Under the pieces are notes generated by a model. It ran no database searches. It worked only from the letters and a program-made list of their open reading frames with translations, and was not told where the DNA came from. A stretch of 64,000 bases of DNA from Alitta virens (lineage: Eukaryota; Annelida; Polychaeta; Phyllodocida; Nereididae), in NCBI GenBank assembly GCA_932294295.1, contig OW028573.1, positions 68,425,829-68,489,828 of the forward strand, in the 5' to 3' direction. The first letter of the stretch is position 1. The number at the start of each line of letters is the position of its first letter. The position numbers and the translations under genes are program-made. Below are positions 13,001-25,700 of the stretch, one piece after another.

Positions 13001-16000
13001 ATACTGTGTGAAATGTCATTGGAGTAGGTGCATTAGTGTGAAGAGTTCTGCTCCGGAATTTCGTTTTATTTAAATTTATAGAAAATTTCCAGATTTTACG
13101 TAGTTTTAAAAATGAATGATATGGACGTCAAAATGCAGTTCATAAAGTGAAAGAACTATAATTTAGATATGTTATTTGCAAAATTTCACTTATGTGAGAT
13201 TAATAGTGTCCTTGATAAGGATGTTTGAAAAGAAAAAAAACAAGAATTTTTCACATTTTCACCTTATTGTGCAAATTCCATATAATTTATGGCCATGAGA
13301 CCACAACTAAACTATTTTAGCCATATTTTGAAGTTTTAGGCAGGTAGGTACAGCATAGTTTGTGTGGATTTTTTTATATCAATGTGACTATCAAAAGGCA
13401 CAACAAGGCCATGTAGTGTTACTGTATGAAATTTCGTTGGGGTAAGTGCATTAGTTTTCGAGTTCTGAAACTGACACGCCCGCCCGCCCACAGACAGACG
13501 GACATGAATTTATCCAAGTGATAACATTAACCCTCTTTGAACTTTATTCGCTGAGGGTTAAATAACATTATCATCTATAGCTCGGTGGCGCGCAGTAGAA
13601 CTTTACAGCAGGTTTTCAAAAGCTGGAAACTAAACTCCAGAAGCCATGACTCCCATTGGCTGAGAGAATTTGGGTAGTGCTAAATCTACATGACTTCCTC
13701 TGGAGTTTAGTTTCCAAGTCTATAAAATGCTGCTGTATACACCAAGACAGTGGCTAACGTCTGAACTCTGGCGACTCACACAAGCTCTCCGGTTTTTGTC
13801 AATTTTCTGGGGTTATAATTTTGACTTATTTTTCCCAACTGTACAAAAGAACACCCACTTAGCCCAAGGGGATATAATAAAGTTTACTTGACGAGCTCGT
13901 TAATCAATGTGGCTGTGAAGGTCAGTAGTTCTAGACAAATGGCTTAAGGATAGCAATTTAAAAGGGTCGTAGATGGTTAATCAAAAACATTTTCAGTGAT
14001 GTCTGCCTTATATGTGTGTTGTGCGGTCAATAGATAGTATAATATAATTTACTCCCATCCCTCAAAACAAATGTAGTAATGTATGGTGTAACTTACCTGT
14101 CTCGAAGCTGTTTATAAAATATCTTGCAGTTGATAAGCGGCGACCACTTCTGGTTGATTCAAATACTTCGAACCCAGCACACTTTCCAGTTGAGTCCAAG
14201 AGGCCAAATTGGTTTGTCTCATTCTTGTTGTTTTCATAATTACAGTACTTTTCAGCAAGGCTTGCCAACTCTTCTTGGTTTATTGTTTCAGGGACAACCA
14301 ATGATTTGGGCAAATGACACAGGGATTGGAATCTTTGTGGACCTGTAAACTCAACTGGCATCCAACAAAGCACCGGTCCATCTTTCTTCCCTGATTTTCC
14401 AGCATTTTGGGCTGTCGTGTTGGTTCCATCTTCTGGGTTGGCGGCTGAATCCGGTGAATCCGGGCTTTCTGAATTTGAACATCTTGGGTGGCTGACTGGC
14501 GACGCCCGCACGTATTCATCCACAAAGGCAACCAAGTTGGAGTCCTTCAGACATTTGATAAATGATTCTGCATTCATGTCGAGGCCTTTCTGAATTTTTG
14601 TACCACAACGATAAAATTTCGTTATTTCCTCCACATCCGTCGTTTGCAAAGGCAAAATCCACAAGCAATGTTTCTCTGTGGATGTCCAATCCCAAGGAAA
14701 TCGAAATTCGTCACCTGTGAACAAAATAAAGCAATCTAAAGCAATCTACTCGTCGACATTGTCAAGAAACAGTTAAATGCTGTCTGCGCGAAGAGTCGTC
14801 AAAATGGTATTATATCACACCAAGGTAGTCAATCTGACCACTGGTATGTCATGTGGACTACACGTTAAACAGATTGGTTAAAAAGTGACCAATCGATCCC
14901 ACTGATCGAGCAACAATGATGAAATACACCTCTAATGATATGCTATTTGTTAGTCATTTTAAGTAGAATATTTTTTTCCCACTTATTGGTTATTTGTCTC
15001 GAAATTTGGAATTTGACATCGTTCGCTGCAGTTACTTAGCATAGTTCCCAGAAATAGCCATGGGTTTGGACCCTTTGCAGAATATGGGCGATTGAATAAT
15101 AATTGATTAATTTTAATTACCTTTAAGAAGTTCTTTAAAGAATCTGGACATTATGCTTTTTTGCAGACTTTGGTCACCTATTATTTTGTTATCATGATTT
15201 CTCGCAAGACACTGGGGGATATTGCGTTTTAGGCTCCCATCCACTTTGTGGTTACCTATCAATCCCAGGGCGGCGTGGCTCATGTACAGTAGTTAACTGA
15301 TTTACATGAAGATTTGTACCATGGCGTACATATTGCTAAACTGCACTGTTGACTGGGTACAATTTTCTACTGGTAATCATACCAAACTAATACTTACACA
15401 TAGCTTTTAAAACAACGCCATCTGTTTTTAGAGTGTACCATTCAGTCATTTTGACATAGGCTTATATTCTTTAGACTTGATGCTGTGACTATGAGGTTAG
15501 TTATGCAAATTAGTGCGATGATGAGGAAGGTCTCCTTTCTTTGATCACGCAATCGTCCATACTCACCGACAGGAGCTTTTGACGCAGGGAATGTAAAGTT
15601 AGGGTTCTCAGTTATCTGAAATAAGACAATACATAACATCCCAATTAGATTATTTTAGATAGCAAAATGCGCTAATGGCAAAATTCGTATTTTCAGAAAA
15701 ATAATTGTTTCCCTGGTTTCAACCAACATTGTTGCACAAAGCCAAACAATATATAATGGAGCCTGAACTTTGTCTGAAACACACAATCTTTACTTATAGA
15801 GGTTTGCGAAAAAAACTCTACATGTAAAGTTGCATATGAAAATAAAAACTATATGTACAGTTGCATATAATATCGATGCAAAGTTGGCAAAAGCGCTAAA
15901 AGACAGGACATCATACAAATAATTATGCTGAGTATAGAGATTTACATTTGGGAATCATAATTAATAACAAATAACACTTAATGTCCATGATTTTTGTAGT

Positions 16001-16109
16001 AGTTAAGCATGAAGTCAATAAAGGAAAAGAAATTAAAACTGCAACTTACCAAACTATCAGCGGTGGCAAAAACAATGATGTGGACAAGAGAGACCACAAT
16101 TCTTGTCAT
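9027..16109 (-). CDS. Orphan rhodopsin-like 7TM receptor with long extracellular head
   Basis: Eight-exon model read from splice signals: 16109-16050, 15615-15567, 14714-14097, 11692-11460, 10771-10642, 10479-10350, 9927-9849, 9324-9027; about 530 residues. Exon 1 is a signal peptide (MTRIVVSLVHIIVFA...). Exons 2-3 encode about 220 extracellular residues with scattered cysteines (KHCLW, YRCG, VLCWMP, KYCNYE) and a Ser/Asn-rich low-complexity middle. Exon 4 gives TM1 and TM2 (CYLIFGLVAVACLVILAICF; INVYFITISVSGFLCIITS). Exon 5 is a TM3 candidate ending SHERPDSR in place of DRY. Exon 6 is TM4 plus a cysteine-bearing loop. Exon 7 is TM5 (ILSWVCTLAFAGG). Exon 8 holds TM6 with its proline (SVSLVVLSVPEVAWN) and TM7 (FSTVNCAIFLIGSSNFRNKF), resembling FMRFamide-type receptors, which have VNxxIY instead of NPxxY. 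Phases agree everywhere except exon 5 to 6 (phase 1 against 0), so exon 5 or its donor is uncertain. The ligand is unknown. Confidence 0.7.
10050..10211. repeat. (GTAA)n microsatellite
   Basis: Long run of GTAA units with a few GTAT/GAAG variants, inside the intron between receptor exons 6 and 7. It creates spurious Leu/Thr/Tyr-rich open frames on the minus strand. Confidence 0.95.
11098..11192 (+). mobile_element. 5'-truncated SINE, family A
   Basis: AACATGGGTGGACTCCTCC, then ATCAACCCTCGATAGTGACA and AACTTGCCTTAGAGGGCTGC match the 3' half of the SINE at 3114-3372. It lies in a receptor intron. Confidence 0.75.
11204..11377. mobile_element. Fold-back element in receptor intron
   Basis: Imperfect inverted arms of roughly 60-75 bases: left GTTTCACTGGTGTG...CCATCCAAAATTTTGTG...TCAGCCAAGATATTGTTT and right its reverse complement (AACAATATCTTGGCTGA ... 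GGATGGACACCAGTGAAAC), with a loop of about 45 bases. It ends about 80 bases from the exon 4 donor. Confidence 0.8.
12640..13470. repeat. Two tandem diverged copies of a ~0.45 kb repeat
   Basis: Blocks recur in the same order: TTTGCAAAATTTCA with a following AAGGATAAATG or equivalent (about 12686 and 13172), ATGTCCATGAGACC / ATGGCCATGAGACC (about 12798 and 13290), TGTGACTGTCAAAAGGCA / TGTGACTATCAAAAGGCA (about 12963 and 13382) and GTGCATTAGT (about 13028 and 13447). The second copy ends in CACAGACAGACGGACA. It lies in the large receptor intron between exons 3 and 4. Confidence 0.75.
13604..13737. mobile_element. CRE-type MITE, copy A
   Basis: Terminal inverted repeats TACAGCAG..TTTTCAAAAGC..GGAAACTAAACTCCAGA (left) and TCTGGAGTTTAGTTTCC...GCTGCTGTA (right). 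The middle has ACTCCCATTGGCTGAG. Same family as 28505-28589, 45566-45725 and 48845-49007. Confidence 0.85.
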
Positions 16110-17739
16110 TTCTGATGGTCTGTGGACAATGATACAAAGACTGGGGTGTTGTGGTCATCTCATTCAATTACCTCCCACAATATTACCTCCTCATACATGC
16201 GTTTCCTTGCAATTAACCAGATCAATGATGCGTTAATCGTGATTCGAACATTATTAAATTAGGCAACGCCTATATGATAAATCGAAATTAATAAGTTAAT
16301 ATGATAATCATTCAATGGCTTCAGTGGCTAATTATGAACTTATTTTTACCACTCACACCTTAATTTCGATAAGTATGTAAACTAACTAGACCAAAATTAA
16401 TTGACTTCGTTTGAAATTTGATTGTTTTGAATTTTATGATTTTATATTAAAAATCTTGATTATTGATAATCATTTACCGTAAACTGATTGGCTCTAACTC
16501 TTCTGTGTCATACATCTTTCATAATTTGCAGCCTTGATGAGGAATCATCCCTCCATCATACATATTATGTATCCCTTTAAGTAAGTAAGTAGGTAAGTAG
16601 GTAAGTAGGTAAGTAGGTAAGTAGGTAAGTAAGTCAAAAAGTCAGTAAGTAGGTAAGTAAGTAAGTAAGTAGGTAAGTAGGTAAGTAGGTAAGTAAGTCA
16701 GTAAGTAGGTAAGTAGATAAGTATGTAAGTAGGTAAGTAAGTAGGTAAGTAAGTATGTAAGTATGTTAGTAAGTAAGTCACTGGGAAGTCAGTAAGTTAG
16801 TAAATAAGTAAGTGTAAGTAAGTAAGTAAGTATGTAAGACGTGAAATTAAAATCAAGAGGATCTGGTCTTACCCTTTAAGAAGATGTCCAGTAGCGGATT
16901 TAGGGGTGGGGGGCTTTACGGGGTTAACCCCCCCCCCCCTTGGCCTAGTACAGTTTTATTATTATTATATTAAAAAATTCATCTGTTCCCAAAACGTTTT
17001 AATTGTTCAACCCCTCCGTGAAACATTTTCTGGATCCGCCCCTGATGTCGGGGGTCTACTCTATTGTGTTCATGACGCCAAATGCACAGGCCTAGATTCC
17101 ATCTAAATCATCAGTGCAGTTGAAGTAACCTCTGTGATTGGAGAAAACTACTCCAGTTCCTATTGCTACATCGTCACCTAATTAAATGAATTCCCTATTG
17201 TATATCAAAATATATCTACTTCTTACAGTGCTATTGAATGGCACTGAACCATTAACGGTTAGTTTCATTTAATTATATCATACGTAGTTAAACGAACGTG
17301 CCATCTGCGCTAAATGAAATTCATCTAAGTCAGTCTCCGAGAAATTGCATTAAGTGTGTAGTGTACAAATTGCCATAGACAGATAATCCAGGGTTAACAA
17401 AATACATGTGTCTGTGTTCCTCAGATGGACTCATGAGACTAGTGGAACTTGTGCTCATTGGGAAGCAATCACTAATTGCAATTGGGGGTGCGCTTCAATG
17501 GGATGGATTGCAATTGGACGAATTGACCCTTTGTGCTGGATATGAGTCGATTTTGTGAGTCTTGTAGGACTGGAGTGAACGCGGTATGTTCAGTTCGATA
17601 GCCATCAGAGATGAATCCATCCTAAGGAGTTTGCAATAAATAGCGAGTTGAGGATGACTCCATATCAGTTGTCTGTTGTACAGCAAATTACCCACTACAA
17701 GCTCCAGCATTTAGTCATTCGGTCAGAGTTTTCTCAAAG
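16110..17739. other. Shared upstream region of two divergent genes
   Basis: The receptor gene (minus) and the anosmin-box gene (plus) are transcribed away from each other across these 1.6 kb. Apart from the microsatellite at 16578-16842 and a short poly-C run near 16929, no element or gene was recognised. Core promoters must lie here but no clear TATA box or initiator could be fixed. Confidence 0.5.
16578..16842. repeat. (GTAA)n/(GTAG)n microsatellite
   Basis: AAGTAAGTAGGTAAGTAGG-type array of about 265 bases with scattered variants, upstream of both the receptor (minus) and the anosmin-box gene (plus). Confidence 0.95.
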
Positions 17740-20700
17740 ATGCATTCTTTCTTAATACAGACCTTGCTTGTTGTCCTGGCAACGCATATCGACGCAAAAC
17801 CCCAAGCACTAAAACCTCCAGGACAAGGAATACCAGAAAAGGTCCTTCAAGAAATCGTGCCTGTGTCAAGGTGCAGGGCAACATGTGTCGCTGAGGTAAA
17901 TTATTTCTCAGACAATTACAAGCAGACTTTTCATGGTATTTGGTGAATGAATAATATATACAAATTGCGCTGTGGCACCAGTGAGGGTAGATGTATCTTA
18001 AAATGAATATAGTGGTGTTTTTTTTTTATATAAGTAAACGAATATACTTTCAAACTGCACAAGTAATTATGAATAATTAGGATTGATCTGTTGTATTAAT
18101 TTTCCCCATTATATTTTGCAGTTTATGGAGAACGAATCGAGTACGGAAGCTTGCAAGGGTCATGAGGATTGCCAGGAATGCTGGGAGCTTTGTCATCTGG
18201 TCCAGGTTGACCCTTATGAGGCTGAGATCTGCAGTTTTGATACCATGTTTGAAGATGAATGTGTAAGTGAAATTGTATCACTATTTGAGTTAAAAGTGAC
18301 CCACCTATATCTTTACTCAACGAATGAAGTAAATATGATGATTTCAATTGGTAACAAATTAGTTTACATTTATAATGAATGTCTTCCGTTTCTGTTTTTA
18401 GAATGCTGGATGCCAGGAAGCCTGCTTGTATTTCAACTACGAGGACAATGGTGAGCATATACATCTATATTTACTTTCCTTACGACCAACTGAGTATGTA
18501 TATACCTATACAGTGGTCAGATTGGACTGACATATTGTTTTGAGGACGGTGTTTACATCAAAGGTCAAATTGTGTGAACTTCCCAATATAAAAGGAGATT
18601 TACTGTATTGTATCAATAACTGTTCACGCTGAGGCACATAAAAATGAAGCATCATAATTGATTCCGTCAAGTATCTTCATCCAAATATCATAATATTCTT
18701 GTATTCTTTCAGCTCTCTACTCCGAAGAAGCCTGGTCATTTGAGGGCGTCCCATCTTTGAAGGAAGTATCCCCCGCCAGGTGGCTGCTGTCCTGGACCCG
18801 GCCCAATTCACCAGAGGGAACCTCGGTCGACTTAGTCTATGTCCTTCTCTACAAAGCGGGTTCAAATCAGCCCTGGATCTATGGTGGTGACACTGCCGAC
18901 CTCTTTGCTACAATCGACGGTCACTTGGACAAATACGCTTTCCTGGAGTTCAAGGTTCTGGCCATCAGCTCCAAAGGAATTGTTGATGAGGCTGGTCTCG
19001 TCTTCCCAGGCGATTTGGGTAAGTCAATTGATTAAGATCCTTTTTATCCAAAACATATAATTACAATATGCACCATGATTTACGTGAAATTATAAAATCA
19101 ACCTATGTTGGCATAGAACATGTACATACATGCATATATTAGTTTGCATTGAACTGTTTCCTACTTCCCCACATCAAATAAATCCAAGCCATTATACATG
19201 TACATTATGATTTCACTGGGTTAGGATTAATACTTAATTCGGTAATTTTTATTTTGTTTACAGAATCAACAACTGTTGAAACCAGAGAGCCAGCCACGAC
19301 TACGAATAAACCAACTTTGACTGTCCCCTTGACTGAGGTTTCACCAACAGCATCATCTCCAAACCATGAGTCTGGTTCGACCTTGCAGGTAAATTTCCAC
19401 ATACGATGTACTTTATGTTTAATGGATTCTGTCTGATGAAGCTTAAACTGTAGTTTTGCAGTTTAAATTTATTTATTATCTGTTAGATGACACTATGTAA
19501 ATTATAATAATTGCAAAAGCTTGTGACCAATATAATATCATCATAAAAATACTGTTGCATAAATGACATCAATGGCGTTTATAATATATATTTCATTATT
19601 TCAGATAAGTGTCATCCTGATGAACGAAGGTCTGGAGGGGATCATGAGCATCTTGTCTCCCGATGAGGATGTGGACTTCCTACGACTCTCCTGGGTCCGT
19701 GTTTCCTGTCGGGTGAACCACTTCCTTCCTGTCTGCAAACTCCCAACTCAGCGTTTTGCTCAGGAAGTTGCAGTACACAGCAAAAAGGTACAATGCTTTC
19801 TCGTGCCTTGAAGTTCAAAAACATTTGTGCAAATATTTAGTTGGTCACTGAAAAACGGAACACAGTTATGTATCAGTGGGTCTTCAGTTATTACACATGC
19901 CCAACTATATATACGGTTTATCACTCACAAGGGGTTGAACATTCCTTCAAATAGTAAAGTGTATATGTTATCAAGAAGACTAGAGGATAACCTGTGCTGT
20001 ACTATAACTTAAAAAAAAAATCATTAAAGAAGAAGTCACGTCAGTAAAAACAATCATAAGCTTCATATATCATCTCTTTCTTTACCACAGCAAACTACAG
20101 TCTCCTTGAAGGATCTGACCTACAACTCAGCCTATATGCTCAGAGTGACATCTAGCGGAAAGGACATCAGTTATGACGAGAGTCTGTTCTTCATGACGCC
20201 ATCTTGCCAAAATCTTGACGTCACCTTCTTGCAGTGTCTAGATGATCCTGATTCTGACATTGACTCCATGCAGACAAAGACATCGCAGACAGACGGACAG
20301 AGCAATATTATGATTTTCTTGGTGGCATTCGGTTCCTCAGCCATGGTCGTCCTGATTTTCCTGATGATTCTCTTCATTTGGCTCAGGTGTGAAAAATCTG
20401 AAGCATCAACTTTCACTGGTACGTGATCTTGCATACACATGATAATAAACTAATAATGCCTAATGACCCATGCAGAACTATACACAGGTATAAGCCTGTC
20501 TAATAAGTGGGGCAGTCTCATTATCGAGGTGGGCTTAACTCTGAAACTTCTTTGTAACTGTCATTTTGTGAATAAGTTATTAGAAATTCGAGGTGGTCGT
20601 AATTGATGACCTTGTCTGTTAAATGAGAGGTTCTATTGCGTTCCAAAATGTTACTCAAGCACGATTAGTAATTGAGTCATAGTGAAGATAGTTATTTCAA

Positions 20701-20974
20701 TTGAATATAATTTGTTGCATTACCATAAATCATAATATATTGCATTATTCATTCATTGTTTCCAGGAACTACAGACACCTCTCTCCCTGTGCCCATCATC
20801 ACCGTGGATGGCAAGAATTTCATTTCCTTGGAACATTTGCAGCATCAGAAAATACCGACTATGGACCAGAGACGCAACATCTCCATCAGTATGCCCAACC
20901 TGCTCTCCTGTGATTCTCCCCCAAAACCTCTGAGGGCAACCTCCACCCCCAAGGACAATATGAGGATTGTTTAA
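17740..20974 (+). CDS. Type I membrane protein: anosmin-like cysteine box plus FN3-like domains
   Basis: Eight exons join in phase: 17740-17895, 18122-18262, 18402-18450, 18713-19018, 19264-19388, 19605-19787, 20091-20418, 20766-20974, giving 498 residues. In order: signal peptide (LIQTLLVVLATHIDA); a cysteine-rich box over exons 1-3 (SRCRATCVAE, CKGHEDCQECWELC, EDECNAGCQEACLYF), whose spacing resembles the N-terminal box of anosmin-1; a fibronectin-III-like domain in exon 4 (WLLSWTRP, VDLVYVLLYKAG, FLEFKVLAISS); a Thr/Ser/Pro stalk in exon 5; a second, more divergent FN3-like domain in exons 6-7 (DFLRLSWVRVSC, LTYNSAYMLRV); one membrane helix (MIFLVAFGSSAMVVLIFLMI); and a cytoplasmic tail of about 80 residues. 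Anosmin-1 itself is secreted and has a WAP domain after the box; no WAP domain and no such ending is seen here, so this is a related architecture, not the orthologue. It is probably a cell-surface adhesion or receptor-type protein; the ligand is unknown. Confidence 0.85.
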
Positions 20975-22729
20975 GTGTAATCTATAATGTTATTACAATG
21001 CATACGATTACTTAACTTTTTTTTTATTGTGTATAGTATTTTCATAAAGTATTATGTACAACTACATCATTGTATGTTCATTTAGGTGCTAAATTGTGTT
21101 ATTATTGTAATGTATACATGTACATTTAATTTAATTTAATTTATCAGACCATCTCAATAATATACAATGACAATATTTTCATCAAAAGGAATATTATCGT
21201 TGGTCGACACTAAAAACGTCTCATCGTTACAAAGTTTTACAAAAACATTATTATGATAACTCGTTACGTAATATGTTAGAATCGAAATATGATGCTTAAC
21301 TCAAAGAATTGACTGCTTGGAAATGTATGTGTAATATTGTTTTTATGTATAATAATGTATTGTATGTAACACATGGTATAATAAATTTTCAAATGTTAAT
21401 GAAACGTTTTGGTTCTTTTTAATAAATTATGCAAAACACTCATCGGTCAGGGTGAAGTCACACGGTCACTGAGCTGAAGTCATAAACTGAACAATAGAAC
21501 TTGTACACGAAATGTCCTGATAAAAATAAAAACAATGACAAAATATCACACCTCTGCCAAATTGCTTACATCTTGCAACACCCATTTCTACATTCCATTG
21601 GTTTTAAAAGTAAAGTAAAAGTTTTTCATGTGGGTGTTTGGAGGGTATTAGACAAATGATTTCTGTAAGGTTCCCAATAAGACATATGGCATTGTGTGTT
21701 TTTTTGTTTTTTAAGCCTAATATCCCTCACTAAATTCAATAAAATATATCAGTGTTAAAAGTGGGTCAATTAATATTGCCACAGGAAGCCATCTACATGT
21801 GTTTTGGTGGCTATATTGCACTCATGTCGCAATTGTGTGCGGACAGTTATTAAATAAATTGTATATTGCTGTATTAATAAAACGGGTAGAATTTGTGAGG
21901 AAAAAAAACCAACATTCTATTGACATTCTATAGCTCCAGGGCCAGATATTTAAAAAAAACTGCGATTTTTCTTCTTTTTCTGAACTTTGGAGTAGGCCAC
22001 CCCTCATCCAAAAATAGCTCATTCAAAAATAGCTTAATAAAATAATTTAATAAAGCGCAAACGTGCATAAGACCATCGGGACTTTCCTGAACAAATTAAC
22101 AATGAGTTAAGTGCTAATTAAATAGCCTGAAAAACACTTGGAAAGACACTTAATAATTTACACGATTGGTCACAAAGCTCATAGCAACCGAATAACTTAA
22201 CTGGCATTCTTAATTATAGTGACTGGATATCAAACAGCTGTTCAGTATACTAGTTTTAAAATGACTTTGTTGTTGTGATAAACAATTCTTTACGATTTGT
22301 CTGAATCAGCTAGGCAACCCGCTAACATTTCCAAGAAAGCTCTAGGTTCACACCATTGTGCTTCGATGACATATTATAAATGACCTTTTCACTAACACAG
22401 CATTTGAATAATTAAGATACGTTTATTACAAAGGTCTACCACGCATGGTCGCCATAAATAATGGAAATAGTCATGTGTAACGTGAAGATGTGATGTCCTA
22501 ATCTGCAATTATGTTCAGTTTCTGTTGTTGTGTGTTCAGAGGGTGTACAGTGAGGACGAAAAAAATTTACCATTCTTGCAGATATAAATTTAAAAATCTT
22601 CATTACAAAGTCAATGAATTTGACAGTGTAACATAAATCATTTGATTTATATAAACTTCTTATATATCTTACATCCGACTTTAAAATATTCAGAAATAAC
22701 CAAACAAATATTTCACTGTTTTGTCTTCT
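20975..22729. other. Convergent 3' flanks, no gene seen
   Basis: The region between the ends of the anosmin-box gene (plus) and the fibrinogen-like gene (minus). AT-rich, with ATTTAATTTAATTTAATTT near 21123-21141 and poly(A) signal candidates. No gene or transposon was recognised. Confidence 0.5.
21380..21385 (+). promoter_or_regulatory. Poly(A) signal candidate for the anosmin-box gene
   Basis: AATAAA about 410 bases after the stop codon at 20974, in AT-rich 3' flank. Position fits; no transcript evidence. Confidence 0.4.
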
Positions 22730-25700
22730 TCAAAACATCTTGTAGACGCTGGAGCCTGTTGCTGAAACTGTTGAATAGGCTGTATTGTAGGACAATCCGC
22801 ACTCACATGGACTTTCCCGGAAGCTGAACACTGAGCATGCGTTCTGGAGACAGTGCATTGCGCATGCGGACAAGGTGCAGCTGGTCAGCGCCACCACTCG
22901 GTCGGGGTTTTGGACTTTGGAGTCAGTGTTGGCTTTTTTGCCCAGATCCGCTTGGTATTTACTGGATCCAGTAGGTCCTGCACAAGAAAGTAAACAAGTA
23001 GTGCTACCAACTGCTCGCTGACGACGCTTTATCATTTTAAAACTCACTGATCCACTAATATACACGGAGTAGATTTTTTAAAGCGGTTACTAGATATCAC
23101 TAATGAGAGACGACAATTGGGGTCTGCAGTGGTGATTGTTTCACTGAAAACTGTTACTTACATATGTCAACTACCCCAAAATCAATGGAATTAAATACTT
23201 AACTCTTCAAAAAAAATTTTAGTGGTAAATTGCATTGCTTAAATACTTGTCATAATACAACAAGGTAACCACAGTTTAAACAATCATCAAGTTATGACAT
23301 CGTTCCTTTGAGTCTGGAATAATTAACCTAAGAATTTTAGTTTTTCCTCCTATTTTTATAACTTTGTTTTACAACTTTGTTTAGTTAATTTATTAACTTT
23401 ATTAACTTTACCTTAGTTTCTTTGTAGCTTCTCTGTAGCGGCAAATATGCCTTTGAGATGCCACATTTTTTGATTGTGTATTGTATAAGTGTAATGTAAT
23501 AACAATAAACATTCTAAACATTCTATCAGTTATCTCCCATGCAACAGACAAATACATTGATGAGTTCTGCTTCATGTTAAAAATTATATATATTATAGCA
23601 TTTATCGTTGTCTTACCGCCCTGGCAGACCAGTGCATTCAACAGGAAGTAGATCTCTTTGTCAGTTCCGTTTGTTCCTCCCACCATGATCTGCTTCATAG
23701 GAAAGTTCCGCATCTCCGTGATGGTGAAGTTAAACTTGGTCAATGAGGCAACGTTACAATCCGCCCCTAAGAAAAACGAAATGTCCTAAATCAACAATAA
23801 TATAGGTATTTCACGGAAGGTTCTCTATATTTCCACCAGGGGCTACGACTGAATACTGCAATGCTATTGGCTGAAAAAGTTTCCACCCTTGACTGTGTGT
23901 GATTGGCTGAAGCAGCAGTATTTTTAGTGCATTTTAATGATATTTCACATTTTATCATTTAACTGATTTCTGTTATTTCCCTGAGAAAATTATATTTATG
24001 GAATCTGTTAGTTATGATCTGGGAAGAAAAACGAGTAATACGAGGAAAATAAAGACTTATTTCTCTTTGAATTCAAGAGTACTCAGTGAGAAGACTCTAT
24101 TTCATCAGTTGGGTTTGTGTAAATCTTGCAATGAATATATCCTCAATCCCAGACCTAAATCTTGGAATGACTGCAAAATACACAAAGTCAATCAGTGTAC
24201 ACCTGTTGGATACTTGCCTTCGACAGAGGAAAACCAAGACGATTGGATTTCATCAGTCTATAGGGTAAGTGTATGTATAAACACTTCTCTTTAAAAAAAA
24301 GGATAGAAAGAAAAAACACCTTTGCTGAGACTTATGTTTGGATTTGAAGACGGCTAGTGCATAATCTGCACATTTAAGTCTCGCCTAAAATTTTGACCAC
24401 CAACCTATGGTCTCCTATTAAGGTCAGTGTCCTAATATCGTCAGTTCCAAGTAAACCTCTCTCATTTCATCTGCTGAGCAGTTCCCCGTTTTTTTAAATC
24501 TTCAGATTCATTTTTTTCAATTTGCAAGGTCATTCAAGGACAAATGGTTCCAATTTGTATGCAAAAGAAGCCAAGAAATAGAGAGTGCATAAAAACCATG
24601 TTGGGTCATATCAATGTTTCAATGCACTAAAAGTCTGAAGAAGTAAATTTAAGAAAATTGCATCAATTCCTTTTAAGAATTTATTTTATATATTTTACAT
24701 TAGAGGCTGTTTTAGCAGGCAAAAGACGTTTGCTTAAAACAAAATCATGCCTAAAAACAAGGTGACCATAATATGACACCGGTGTCTTAATATTGTGTCA
24801 ATATGAGGTTACTTGTAGGCTGTATTTTCTAATGCTTAACAAATATTTAGGTCTTTTCAATGATTTTGTAAAGTGAATATGTGCAAGACTTATTGATAGC
24901 TCTCTTTAACAAAAACCTGACAATAATAGGGCATCATGCATTAGATATTTGTGCATTATAAGCATCAATACCATTCAGTGTGCTCTCGGTGTCTGCGAAG
25001 TTGTTGTCAGTGTCAAAATAGTTCTTCCATCCACTGTCCTTGAGGGAAGCCCCTCTGCACCTCAAGAACAAGTCGTATGAACAATTAGTTGATGACGTCA
25101 CAATTTCTCGAGCTTGGTCATAGGTCAGCTGACCATAGATGACGTCTTCCCTGAGGCCAAATGCACCATGACCGTCGGAATGTTTCTCTGGAAAGCAGGA
25201 TAATACAGAATGAAAATCAAAACATTCTCAGGGTAAAATAGTAGAGGACCCTGCAATAGAGTTCAGGACCATTTTGTCCCAGCCAATGCTCAGTGCTGTA
25301 GTTTTGAGTTCAGGGTACTTTTTGAAAATGTTTGGGCTAACTCCTTTAAAGGACAAAATCCAAAATGGTCATTACACCGAAAAACTTAATTTGCCTATTG
25401 TAAACAATACCCAAGGTTATCATTAGGATAATTAAGCTGGAATTGCTCACCAATACTGATAAGTCACCAAAAAACCTTGTATTGCAGAATTTTCATTGGT
25501 TCTGAAGAGAATATAAGGGAGTGGCAAATGGATTTATATAAGCAAAAGGAAAATAGCCAAATTACACAGCCATGTTGGAAATAGCCCCAAAGTGTCCAAT
25601 ATAAAAACTTGGAATGATGTTCATTGAATACCTTGAATTCAAAAACTATATTATGATGTAAAAATTATATCTTTACTGCAAATATAAATTCAGATAGAGC

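Noticed and set aside
23998..24294. 98-residue open frame on the plus strand
   Set aside because: It lies antisense in an intron of the fibrinogen-like gene, with no domain, signal or splice partner.
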